Shown in pieces: positions 32,817-43,707 of a stretch of 64,000 bases of DNA. Under the pieces are notes generated by a model, which saw nothing but the letters and a program-made list of their open reading frames with translations, had not been told where the DNA came from and made no database searches. Each line of letters opens with the position of its first letter. Position 1 is the first letter of the stretch. This stretch comes from Pogostemon cablin (lineage: Eukaryota; Streptophyta; Magnoliopsida; Lamiales; Lamiaceae), in the NCBI GenBank assembly GCA_023678885.1, contig CM042955.1:32830088-32894087 (forward strand). Reading direction: 5' to 3'. The position numbers and the translations under genes are program-made.

Positions 32817-34475
32817 TGATGAGTGTGTAAATTCACAAGTGTAGCACCATGTTTTGTGCTAGTTTTGGAGAGTTTTGAGGTGGAAATAGGTGGAAAACCT
32901 ATATATATTGTGAATTAGCATGAATCAGGTGTTAGTGGAGCTATTTAAGTGGTTTTCATAGCAAAAACGGAGTGGAAGTGCCAAGAATCGAAGAGATAAA
33001 ATCGAGACCACGCGAACCGCCAAGGAAAGAGAAGGGTTCGACCTAATGGAGGAGGGTTCGACCTCTCCTATAGGTCGAACCAGCATTGCGGAACAGCAGA
33101 AGATGGGTTCGACCACAACTCCAGGGGTTCGACCTGTTCATCAGGTCGAACCATGGTCGAACCAGTTCGCGAGAAGATGGGTTCGACCATGACGTTGGGG
33201 GTTCGACCTGACAGTTGGTCGAACCAGGAGCGGAAATTGTCCAGTAGCATGGTTCGACCTGGGGTTCGATCAAGATCTGAGTGGTTCGACCTGTGCAAGA
33301 GGTCGAACCAAACGCAGAATGTGTCCAGTAACAGGGTTCGACCTGGGGTTCGACTTGTTGGCCAGTGGTTCGACCTGTTGACGAGGTCGAACCGAAATGC
33401 GGAAACTTACCTTATCCAGATTTTCGAGGCCAAAACGCGTGAGATCACTTGAAAAGCCCATTCCAAGCCCTAGAGACGTGATTACAAGTATAAACGAAGG
33501 CTCATACAGTCGAGAAGAGAGACATCGTGATACAAGAGAGGAGTGAAGAAAATAGATTAGTGATCCATCCGGAGGGCTGTGACAGAGATTCAGCTGGAGA
33601 TTCAAGTAAGATTGGTCCATCTAACCATGATTGTTCTTAGATCAATCATGGGCTAGAGCCACTTCGGTAGTTCTAGGGTTATGAAGATTTCATGAGTTAA
33701 TTTGTATTTCGTGTGTATACTCCGTACAACACTACTTGTGGTTTAGTTTATATAAGATTGCACGTTTTTAATCCATACTCATAGTTGTTTTGTACATTAT
33801 TAATCGTTGTGTAGAGTCTGAATACATAACATGGTTATTGATTGAGTGCGTTCACTGTTGAGCAGGGTTTATTGTTATAATTCTAAGTAAAGGGATTCCG
33901 AAGTCTTATTAGAACTGTCTTATATGAATGTTTGTTAATTGAATTGAATTCGGGTTGACAAGTAGGATAAAGAGTATAACTTTATAGTACCTAAAAAGGG
34001 AGATCAAATCGGGTTAGAGTACTAAGTGCACGGGAAATAATCGATTATGATAGTACCTAGAAAGGGAGGTGGAGTATACGTCTTGCTCTGAGGATACTCA
34101 CACATGTCAAAAGCTTATCTATTTGTGTCTATAGAATAGATTCGCATAGTCTAGTGATGCGTCCATAAACCACAAGGTAGAGTCGGACATCGACACACGA
34201 AAGTACGAATTAACAAAGGAAACTGGATGGCCTGACGAACTACCTATCATCTTAATTGATCACCACTATTATTTACTTGTTCTTGTTATTTACTAGCTAT
34301 TCAAACTGTTACTTAAACCAGTTGTTTAATTCAAAATAGTCATAATCTACTAGAACGTAATTGAATTGATATTTATCCATCCCGTGAATTCGATATTTAA
34401 CTTGGTCACCTTCGAAACTACAATTGATATCCTTCATACTTGGGGATTAATTGTGTGTTGACAAAATGCCCATCA
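32817..34475 (+). mobile_element. 3' LTR of outer element
   Basis: 1,659 bp, from TGATGAGTG to GCCCATCA. Keeps the array interval lost from the 5' LTR (near 33180-33200). The TATA-like box has become TATAAACG. Confidence 0.94.
33035..33393. repeat. GGTTCGACC cluster in outer 3' LTR
   Basis: Counted by eye: 10 exact GGTTCGACC and 6 exact GGTCGAACC in about 360 bp, plus one-off copies (GGTTCGATC, GGTTCGACT). Confidence 0.95.
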
Positions 34476-34480
34476 TATGT
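34476..34480. repeat. Right target duplication of outer element (TATGT)
   Basis: Partner of 6507-6511. Confidence 0.95.
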
Positions 34481-35994
34481 CAACTTGAAGAAATGCCATT
34501 TCTTCATAGATAGTCTAATCTTTTTGGGCTATGTTATTTCATCCGAAGGTATCAAGATGGATCATTGGCGATATTATCTCCTACATAAGGACCTTGTTCT
34601 CTTCTCCGATCATGGAGCTTTGAAGCACTTGAATTTACAGCAGAAACTGAATCAACAGCATGGTAAATGGGTTGTGTTTTTGCAAGAATTCAACTTTGTG
34701 ATCAAGCACAAATCTTATGTGATCGATCAAGTGGTGGATACTCTTAGTCAACGATACTCTTTGTTGACTACTTTTCAATTGAACATGGCAAGAAAATATC
34801 TCTACAAGGATGATGCATTTGGCAGAATATGGGAGGAATCTTCAAAAGCTCCATTCAAGCTTTTATTGATTCATGATGGTTATCTCTTCAAAGGTAACTT
34901 GTTATGTGTACTTGATTGTTCTTTAAAGCTAACAATTATTGATGAAACACATAGTGGAGGTATTGCTGGACATTTTGGAAAGGAGAAGACTCTTGCATTC
35001 ATCAAAGAAACTTTCTATCGGCCACAAATGGAAAGAGATGATAAGAAGTATGTTGGAAGATGTAGAACTTGTCATGGGAAAAATACAGGTTTGTACACTC
35101 TTTTGCTGTTACCGTTATATCCATGGGAAGATATAAGTATGAAATTTTTTATTGGGTTGCCTCGCACTCAAAGAAACAAAGATGCGATGATGGTGGCTGT
35201 TGATCGATTCTCAAAGTTGGAGGGTGATCTTTACTTCACGAAGATCATGAGACCATGGAATTCCGAAAATAATCACATCTGATTGAGATTCTAAGTTCAT
35301 GAGTCATTTTTTATATATACTTTGGAAGAAGCTTGGAACTAAATTTAGTTCATCTCACCATCAAAAAACTGAAGGGCAAATTGAGGTGTTGAGTAGAAGC
35401 TTGAAAAATCTATTCAGGAGTTTTGTTAGGAAGAACCCTCGTCACTGGGATGTGATTTTGGCTCAAATGGAGTGTGATAGTTTATCATGTCAAAAAATGG
35501 GGCAGAATCCGTTCGAGGTTGGTCACGAAAGAAATTCTATCACGTCGATGGATTCAACTTCCATTTCTCTAACTCATCATATCAGCAGAGATATAGAAGT
35601 TCTTGAAAAATGCAAGCAGGGTAGTTGTGGAGAAATTCAGTTGTGTGATGAATTTCTCTTATGCATGCCTAAATGTTCTCTTAGAGAATATATCATCAAA
35701 GAACTGCATGGTGGTGGTCTTGGTGGGTATTTTGGATGTAACATAACTCTATTGTTGATGAAGAAGGAAAGATTCCTTTGTTGGGGCATATACAACAAGT
35801 TCAAAGAAAAGAAGGTTGGTCCTTGCCAAGTGTTGAAGAAGATAGATTACAATGAGATTGAGTTGCCAGCGCATTTGCACGCTCATCTAAATTTCATTGT
35901 TCGTGATCTGACACTGTGTTACGGAGACAACAAGCTGAACTCTGAGACGAGTTCTTTCCCAACCGGAGAGAATGATGCAGGGCAGATTCGATGA
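34481..35994 (+). pseudogene. Ty3/gypsy chromovirus-type remnant, right half (RT end, RNase H, integrase)
   Basis: It continues from 6506. The RT end NLKKCHFFIDSLIFLGYV runs directly into the late RNase H (DLVLFSDHGALKHLN), so about a hundred residues are missing between them. Integrase pieces follow: DETHSGGIAGHFGKEKTLAF, WEDISMKFFIGLPRTQRNKD (with Lys-Phe in place of the usual Asp-Phe) and HHQKTEGQIEVLSRSLKNLF with the Glu. The D-containing middle is degraded, with a stop at 35281-35283. The end, KVGPCQVLKKIDYNEIELP, is the chromovirus C-terminal region; no chromodomain is seen. Dead element. Confidence 0.85.
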
Positions 35995-36870
35995 TCTGCC
36001 ACAGTTAAGTGTTTTAACCATAGCTATCTCCATAGACCTCTAATTAATGCGCTATTGGTGGCATTAGAAAGCCAACTCAATTGCCTTTCTATCCATATAT
36101 TAATGACCATATGAATCCAAGAATGTAGAGAGTTATGGCCGTTACAAATCTGTTCAACTTTTGGTCCAGTAGCTTTTAATCTTCATTTATGTTAGAAGTT
36201 TAAAGGTTGTTTCATTTATTGAGTCTCTTTACTTTTTCTCCTATAAATACATGAAGTATTGGAGATTTAGGGGAGATTATGAAGATTATAAAATTATGAA
36301 TATTGTATCAAAATCATTGAGAATGAAGTTCTCATTTTCTTGTTGATCCTAACTTGGAAGTCGAATTTTGTATCATATATTCTTTCTTCTCTTTTCCTTG
36401 TTATCTCCCCTCATCACTTACGAATGTATATTTTTTTAAAGTGTTATAATATAATTCACTATAAATATACTTTAAGTACTAATAAATACTTTACTTATAT
36501 AATAACTATAGCGTGTCGGAATCCCGACATAGCATTCTGATAGGATGGGGGTATTTCATCAGATTCGGATTTAGTATTGGAATCCCGACATAGCATTTTG
36601 ACAGGATGGGGTATTTTGGTTCAAAAATTGACAATTGGGTAGGAATGTTATACAAATTAATTGATGATTGACAATAATTTTTTACTTTAAAAAATGGGTA
36701 AATGGGTCATTTTCTCTAACAACTATACTTTAACAACGGATTAACCCGTCTCACTATCTGTCTCACATAAACTCGTCTCACAAGTGATTATTCCATTAAA
36801 AAAATTAACTAATAATCATATAACACATAATATAACTTAAGTAAAATTTTATAATATTGTGATAACATAT
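35995..36870. other. Chromovirus flank, possible LTR remnant, and AT-rich DNA
   Basis: No gene. TCTCCTATAAATACATG near 36237-36253 looks like a promoter and may lie in a worn 3' LTR of the chromovirus. At about 36517-36617 a ~40-bp word (GGAATCCCGACATAGCATT...) occurs twice in tandem. Confidence 0.4.
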
Positions 36871-36899
36871 ACCCGTGCAATGCACGTGTTAAAGGCTAG
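36871..36899 (+). mobile_element. Helitron 3' terminus (5' end not found)
   Basis: A short hairpin ACCCGTGC/AAT.../GCACGTGT (one mismatch) is followed after about six bases by CTAG and then T. This is the usual 3' end of plant Helitrons, which insert between A and T. No 5' TC end could be assigned, so the element's size is unknown. Confidence 0.6.
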
Positions 36900-37404
36900 T
36901 ATTTAATATTCTACATACTCTCAATGTCATATAAAATGCTCTCAAAATTATAAAAAGACTCTTGGAGATGTTCTAAAATAATTATATAAAACTTATTGCT
37001 GTTAGTTTAAAAAGGTTCTTGGAGGTAGTCTTTGTTATATTACTTCTTAAATTATAGATAATTTCATTTAAAGAGGCTTTAGGGGATATATTTATTAGTT
37101 TTATTTTGTTATTTTTGTCATTCACTTTAAAAACATTCATTTTCTCTTTCTAACAAAAAAAAGGGCGGCGCTATTCCCACCCAAAAGAGTAGTAAGGGCA
37201 CCCAAACTCTCAAAATAATTACAATGAATATACTATTTTAACCCCAACCCTAAACATATACCAAAAACCCCTTATTACTAATTACACCCAATTTATTTAC
37301 TTTAATCACATACATCTCAACAACACAACCCCTTGCGACAAAAAACTGAAAAGAAAAAAAAATGTAGATAACTAGAGAAAAGGGGAAGAAAGGGATCGAA
37401 TGAG

Positions 37405-38200
37405 TAGAGCCATCAAAATGGACTGGGCCCGCCGGGCTGAACCTCACCCGCCTATATAATTGGTGGGTTGGGTCGAGCATTTCTAGCCCGCAATCCGCCT
37501 AGGCCCGCACCGCCTAAGCCCGTCAAATGGCGGGTTGAGGCGGGTTTGGCCTGCCCCGCCCCGCCTAAGTCCGCCACATGTCGAGAGAAATGCCTAAAGT
37601 TTATCTTTCGTGTATTATGCTTTACAAAAGTTTACTGCTTTAAATATATTCTTCTTTTAATTCTTGATGTAGATTGAAAATTAAAAAAAAAATATTGATT
37701 ATGTTTAGGTAATTATTTTGTTTGGGATAATTAATATTTGTGTTTGTATTTATATTCTTGCAGATTAGAAGAAAAAAATTATGGAGTTTGCCGATTTAAA
37801 TCAAAGTAATAATATATATGATATTAGAAATACGAACTCAAGTGGTAAATATAAGTAGAGGAATTTTCAAATATTTGGAACTTTTTTGTGAAGAAAGGAG
37901 TTGGTAAGAATGCAGATTCTATAGGTATCATGTTTATGTTTTAATTGTCTTGTTGATATTATAGTATTTTGTACCATTATTTTGGTATTTCATTTTAATA
38001 ATATCATCCCTAATTAAAAAGAAAAAAAGAAAAAAAATTGGCGGGTTGGCCTGCCATAGCCCGCGATCTGCCTTTGAATGGGTTGGGCCGAATATTTCTA
38101 GCCCACAACCCGCCTAGGCTCCCCCGCCTAAGTCCGCCAAATAGCGGTTTGAGGTGGGTTTTGGCCCGCCCCGCCCCACTGGCCCGTTTTAACGGCTCTA
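37405..38200. mobile_element. Non-autonomous hAT element with 8-bp target duplication
   Basis: 796 bp. The ends TAGAGCCATCAAAATGG and TAGAGCCGTTAAAACGG (inverted) are TIRs. The perfect 8-bp duplication CGAATGAG at 37397-37404 and 38201-38208 is the hAT length. Both subterminal regions are rich in CCCGCC/GGCGGG words, as in Ac-like hATs. Inside, from ATG at 37781 (MEFADLNQ), a frame with WNFFVKKGVGKNADSI (about 37877-37924, after a frame change) resembles the exon that opens the BED zinc finger of a hAT transposase, followed by a possible intron start. It is thus a deletion derivative of a larger element. Confidence 0.85.
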
Positions 38201-38504
38201 CGAATGAGAGGAAAGAAGAATAAAAGAGGAAAAAAAGAAAAATACACAAAGAAAATATATTCCAACACATCTGAATCCAAAAGGACGAGAGATGAACAGT
38301 AAAAAAACAGACAATCAAAATTCAAGAGCTATGTAAATAAAAATATACACTGTACATGCATGAAATAACAAAGCCAGAAAGAATTGCAATCACCATTGCA
38401 CATACCCTCTTTTTAAAGTAAGACTTGTAATTTTTCATCAGTGATTTCTCGGTAAATTTGTACACGAGCAATGCAGTACCAACCACTTTAATTATTTTTT
38501 TAAT

Positions 38505-39129
38505 GGGTGGTGCTATTGCCACCCGAAACATTACTAAGAGCACCCAAAATTTTAAAAAAATTATAGTGAAAATACTATTATATCCTTATCCTTAAATTTA
38601 AATCAAAACCCAAACTCCTTATTACTTAGCTCACCCAACTTATTGCTAAATCCACCCGTCTACAAATAAAATTAATTAATCTTAAATTAATCAACACTAC
38701 GCAGTGTTCAATCTTATTTATCTCAAGTGGTTTCAATTAGAAACATTAAGATTTATCTCAAGTGTCATGAACACCATAATTAGAAAACGCCACTTTCCAT
38801 TAAAAGCAAATGGAGTTTAAAAAATTTTGGAACTTCATTAGCTGATTTCTAATTCTCTGGAGAGGGATAAAGATTGAAAAACTTATTAATATTATGATTC
38901 TGTGATGATTGGTGGGTGGATTATTAATATTATGGTTCAATCTTGACATCATCATCGATCTCAAAGGAATTGTGGCAGCACTGCATAAATCCGGTGTGGA
39001 AGCAAATGCCTTCACGACGGTGAACAGGCTACGATCTTGGCTGAGTGAGGATATAATAGGAATTTCAACATCAGTTTTTTTAAGTTTCGGGTGCCCTTAG
39101 TAAAGTTTTGGGTAGCAATAGCACCGCCA
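38505..39129. mobile_element. Second MULE-like TIR element, nested
   Basis: The ends GGGTGGTGCTATTGCCACCC and TGGCGGTGCTATTGCTACCC (inverted) belong to the same family as 37163-39604; similarity extends about 100 bp inward. The flanks TTTTTTAAT and TTTTTTTAT could be a worn 9-bp duplication. Interior 38940-39060 is less AT-rich (frame with VAALHKSGVEANAFTTVNR) and may be a captured gene piece, source unknown. Confidence 0.6.
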
Positions 39130-40446
39130 TTTTTTTATTTTATTTTTTTATTCGTGATTTTTTTGTTTAATTTAATTTTCTTCAACTTTCCATTATTGTA
39201 AACTATTTATCTTTATAAACAATCTTCAATATATCAACTGTTCCCAACTAGTACCGATTCATTTCGATTCTACTTCATTGCCGCACAGGTTGACGCATCA
39301 GTCATACTCTCGTTGATCATCAAGTTCCAGGATCACCGGATAAATGAGGACACCGCCCGAAAAAGTAGGAACGATATTATTTCCTAAATTGACTGCGTAA
39401 AAATTGGTGAATCTATGGGTTTGACTTTAAGAACGTGTTGGGACGTGGGGTGAGAAGGTTGAGATTGGCTTAGTAAATAGTTGGGGTGTGATTAGTAATA
39501 AGGGGTTTAAATTTAAGAGTAAGGGTTAAAATAGTATTTTCAATCCTATTATTTTGAGAATTTGAGTGTTCTTAGTTTTCTTTTGGGTGGCAATAGCGCC
39601 GCCCAAAAAAATTCATACATGATCCATCATTTACCACTAATATAACTACATAACATTTAAATAAATAGCGATATTTGAATTAATGAATATTGATAGTAAT
39701 GCTTTGAATTATTTAATTAAAAAATCGTATTTTTTATAAAAGGTAATGAAACATTTGATAAAAATGATAACAATTTAAAAAACATAAAATGGTCTCACGT
39801 GATATATATATATATTGATAAACACTTGTGTGAGATTTTTTTTATGAGAAAAGTTTTACGAGGCAAATAAGAAGTGATATTTTGACAAAAAGTATTATTT
39901 GAATTAATGAAAAAACATTACAAGAAAATTGCTGAATTCTAATGGCAAAAAATCGTTTGGAATTCATGATTCCAACGAATATTTCAATAAATAACTTCTG
40001 TTGGAAAAATGACAACAGTCATTTTTCCAACATCTCCAATGATTTTTAAAATGTTTTTCTAATACACATTTTCAATGATTTTTTAAAATCCAACATTGGA
40101 TTTAAACATTTAATCTTTGGAATATATTTGCATATCCTATACCAACTTAATTAATGTATAATTTGTGTTACAAATTGATATTTTAATTTATTAAACTCTC
40201 ATATTATGTTTATTTTTCTTTCTTTCTTTTTTAAAAAATAAAAATTTCTACATAAATTCTCTAATAATAAATTTATTATTTGGAAATCTATTTATTTATT
40301 TTTCAAAAATATAGATTTTTCTACATAAATTTTCGATGATTTATTGGGTCATTGGAACTTGACTTGAAATTTTCCAATAGTTTTTAATTTTTGATAGAAT
40401 TTTCATTGGAATTTTCTAACAACTTAAGTTTAATTAGAATTTTCAT

Positions 40447-40695
40447 GAGTGAGGCTTGCGTGCGCCTTTAGAATTTAGTATTATGAATAAGGGTACATTA
40501 TTTTGTTCTAAAGTGTATACACTTTAATTAATAAGGGTACACCATTTTGTTCTAAAGGATATACACTTTTCATTATATATTTTTATTTTTCTTCAGAAAA
40601 TAAAGGGTACATATCTTTATAATAAAAGGTATACAATTTAACACAAAATTCTAAAGGCACACGAAGTGTGCTTCCGTGCGCCCGGGCGCACACAA
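40447..40695. mobile_element. TIR MITE, copy A (GGCTTGCGTGCGCC family)
   Basis: Starts GAGTGAGGCTTGCGTGCGCC, ends CGGGCGCACACAA. Interior carries GGGTACA.../...TATACACTTT words. Same family as 46364-46632. Confidence 0.65.
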
Positions 40696-40806
40696 ATTTT
40701 TTTCTTATAAAATAAAGGGTACACATCTTTATACTAAAGGTATACAGTTTAGCACAAAATTCTAAAGACACACGGAATGTGCTCCCGTGTGCCGGGACAC
40801 ACACAA
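40696..40806. repeat. Partial MITE copy (right half) next to copy A
   Basis: Repeats the right half of copy A (AAATAAAGGGTACACATCTTTATACT through CACACACAAG), as if a second insertion or unequal exchange duplicated it. Confidence 0.6.
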
Positions 40807-41669
40807 GCTTTTGCAAATTTTCATTGAAAAATTTCAATGATTTATCAAGCTATTCAAATTAGCATGAAAAGTTTCCAACGTTTTAAATTTATAAGAGATT
40901 TTTCGTTGGAATTTTCCAACGACTTTAGTTTTAGGTGAAAATTCTTTTTTAATATATTAAATAATTAATTAATATATATTAAATTAAAGATAAAAAAATA
41001 TAATATTAAATACTCTTTCTATCGCGCAAATATTATTACACTAATATACAACCCGCATGTTACGTGGATATAAAATTTTATTTTAAATATTTTATTTAAT
41101 AATATAAAATATATTTATATATTCATAATTAAATATACATCCGTATATTATATATATTGAATAAAAAATATAAAAAAATAATATTTCTAATCAATATTGG
41201 AATATGTGTTTTATTTTTAGTTTTTAAAATAATATTTTATATATTTTTATTATTTGAATTAACATTTTCATTTGTTTTAGATTTTATACGAAAATATAAT
41301 TAAGTCAAGAACATTTTATATATTTTTAATATATTTTAATTCATTAAATTATGATAGAATTAAATAAAATTAATAAAACTAATAGATTAAAATATCAAAT
41401 AGTCAAAAGTATAATATACATGCCATCAAAAAAGAAATAAAAAATTTAAAATTTTGAAATAAAATTTTGAAAAAATATTATAAATAACTAATGTGTCGTC
41501 CCGTGTATAATTTAAGTTTTTTTATACACTTGATCTGACATGTATATTAAATTATAAATTTTAAATAAATTGATTTTTTTTTTAAAAAAAAGTAATAATA
41601 ATTATTTTTTAATTAATTTCCATATTTAGAAAATTAAATTAAATACATTTTCTATATAAAAAAAAGAAA

Positions 41670-41931
41670 CTCTCTTGTGAGACGGGTTATTTGTGAGACG
41701 GGTCGACCCATTACTAGAGTATGCTTATTGTATAGATAAAGTATGTGTATTTGCTATTAAAGTATGTCAATAATAAATCAAATTATAATACATTAAAATC
41801 ATACTTTAATGCATAATTCAACATATTTTAGAAAACATACTTTAACAACCCTCAAACATACTTTATCTAAATAATAGACATACTTTAATACGTCTCACAA
41901 ATCGTCTCACGTAAATAGCGTCTTACGAGAG
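41670..41931. mobile_element. TIR MITE (GTGAGACG family)
   Basis: Left CTCTCTTGTGAGACGGG and right CGTCTTACGAGAG (inverted) pair, with a second inner pair of GTGAGACG words. A related element is at 47675-47905. Confidence 0.6.
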
Positions 41932-43050
41932 AATTTGTCTAAAAAAAATACTATGGAAATCAAATTATAAGAAACTTATTAAACATAACTTATGAATAAA
42001 GTATATTGAGGAGTGGCTAATCCATATCATTGTAGACATTAACATGCACATTGTCATTCGTGGATGCACAGATAAGAGGCCCCGAAAATAAATCATAATG
42101 GTGATGATAACCTTGTAATAAAATAAAATTTCTAATTAATTACTTGATTCCCATTTCTAAATAAATAAAAGAAGTGAAAAATATTGTAATGAAATACTAG
42201 ATGTTAAAAAATAAATCCCGATAAAAAAAAAAAGTAATTTATACCTATTGATTTGCGACATTAGTTGAATATCATATGATTAATTTTAACATGTCAGTCT
42301 AGAAAAATATTTTCCGGTGCCGCCACCGTGAACAAGGCCACGGAATAGAGCAACCACCATGATCCACGGCTGAGGGCGGCCATCTCCTGGTGGCGATTAT
42401 TCCTATTTTTATGTTGAGAGTTTTGAGTGTATTAGAATGAAATAAATCAAAATTATCAAATTAACCCCTTTTTAAACATTTGGGGGTTTCAGGTTTTTTA
42501 AACAGATTGATTATTTAAATTATTATGGTTAAAAACGATTTTTGCACCTGAACACATGAAGTGGTGCCAAATCCAGCCGTACATACATATAACTATGTAT
42601 ACATTGATGAATCCAATAAAAAATTACTTATTATATTACGGAGTAACATTTTTAATAATAAATTAGACATTAGGTAAAAGCACGGAATTGCTAATTTTGA
42701 AGAGTTGTTACGCAGGAGTGGTGAGATTCGATTATTAATCTCTGAACAAATTATCATTTTTGTTTGTCTTGTGTAAATTGTGAAATATATAAACATTTTT
42801 ATGATTTAAAATAAAATAAAATTATACTCTTGAACATAATAAATTTTAAAAATATACCAACATGATGTGGAGTGCTTTGCACTTGAGGGCTAGCTTTCCA
42901 TGATCAATAATTTATCAAAATTTGAAAATATTGTTTCAGATAAATATGGGAAATGTGAGAATTTGCATACATTGATTACGAAATTATGCGTCGCAGACTT
43001 TTATTTCTAACATTAATTAATTTTATAAAATGATTTCTTATTTTTATCAC

Positions 43051-43056
43051 ACAATA

Positions 43057-43121
<65 letters not shown>
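43051..43121. repeat. (AAT)n microsatellite
   Basis: About 22 AAT units near 43057-43121. Confidence 0.95.
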
Positions 43122-43123
<2 letters not shown>

Positions 43124-43294
43124 TGCAACTCATCATATATGGTGATTGATGAATGTTGTCGGTTTGAAAAGCGCGGCAAACTAAATTTTGTTTTGATGAT
43201 AATATGAAACTAAAATAATGTTAATTTATATATGAATCAATAATTTTAAAAACTTTATTTAAATAAATTTTATGGTATTACAATTAGACATGAT

Positions 43295-43707
43295 TCACGC
43301 CCAATTCCATTTTTTCTCGTACGTGCTATGATATTTAACATCGCGATTGGTAAAATAAAATCCATCCATTCTCACTGCCCAACTTCTAATTCCAGAATCC
43401 GAAGCAATCGGATTCTTTGATTTGAAAGCTTCGAAAGATTGAGTCTTCGATCCCCACCAAAAAGAACAAATAAATTTAGTGTTGCGAAGATAATTCTCAC
43501 AGAAATTCCAATTATATTTCTAATTAACGGTGAGATTATGATAACCCAGATTGTTATATTCAGAATAACAATGTAACTTTAATTGTGGAGAATTTGAAGG
43601 AAGCAAATTTGTGATAATAACTTTTTCATTGATTGTGAGGGTACATCAGAAACATGTGATTCAATGATGTTTATTGATAGATAAAGAAATACTATGAGAA
43701 TTTTCAT
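43295..43707 (-). pseudogene. Plant self-incompatibility S1-family protein, pseudogene 1
   Basis: S1-family (SPH) proteins are small secreted proteins; the founding member is the poppy pollen-inhibiting stigma protein. The minus strand from ATG at 43707 gives a hydrophobic leader (MKILIVFLYLSINI), then a one-base frameshift, then VIITNLLPSNSPQLKLHCYS and GYHNLTVN. A stop TAG (43520-43522) follows, then FCENYLRNTKFICSFWWGSK, and finally SWAVRMDGFYFTNRD to a TGA at 43295-43297. The LHC...FxCxFWWG and W-x-V-x-x-DGFYF words are the family hallmark. The full length, about 137 codons, fits the family. Broken by one frameshift and one stop. Confidence 0.85.

Larger units (their letters stand above)
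6512..34475 (+). mobile_element. Outer Athila-like Ty3/gypsy LTR retrotransposon, interrupted by inner copy
   Basis: The element runs TGATGAGTG...GCCCATCA with a 5-bp target duplication. It has a 1,639-bp 5' LTR, a PBS for tRNA-Asp, gag-pol, a spacer, a third ORF with an intron, a 1.3-kb untranslated tail, a polypurine tract and a 1,659-bp 3' LTR. Without the inner insertion it is about 14.0 kb. Integrase after RNase H marks Ty3/gypsy. The tRNA-Asp primer, large size, lack of a CCHC knuckle in gag and a third ORF in the env position point to the Athila group. gag-pol holds several frameshifts and stops, so it is non-autonomous now. By hand the LTRs differ at about 44 sites plus one ~20-bp gap. 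Confidence 0.93.
37163..39604. mobile_element. MULE-like TIR element hosting two other transposons
   Basis: The left end GGGCGGCGCTATTCCCACCC and the complement of the right end GGGCGGCGCTATTGCCACCC match. Similarity continues inward for about 150 bp (ACTATTTTAACCC, CCCCTTATTACTAATCACACCC). The flanks are A runs, so the 9-bp duplication expected of a MULE cannot be read exactly. No transposase is seen. It contains a hAT element (37405-38200) and a related TIR element (38505-39129). Confidence 0.65.
39605..42550. other. AT-rich intergenic DNA with transposon fragments
   Basis: No gene is seen on either strand. From 39930 to 40930, words such as TTCCAACG and TTGGAATTTTC recur, suggesting an old repeat split by the MITE at 40447-40695. 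41000-41640 is extremely AT-rich. At 42310-42405 a GC-rich island (CCGGTGCCGCCACCG...) loosely resembles 46958-47030. Confidence 0.6.

Noticed and set aside
37250..38325. Gly/Pro/Arg-rich frames at the hAT ends as proteins
   Set aside because: They are translations of the CCCGCC subterminal repeats of the hAT element.
43060..43179. Frame with a poly-isoleucine stretch
   Set aside because: Translation of the (AAT)n microsatellite.
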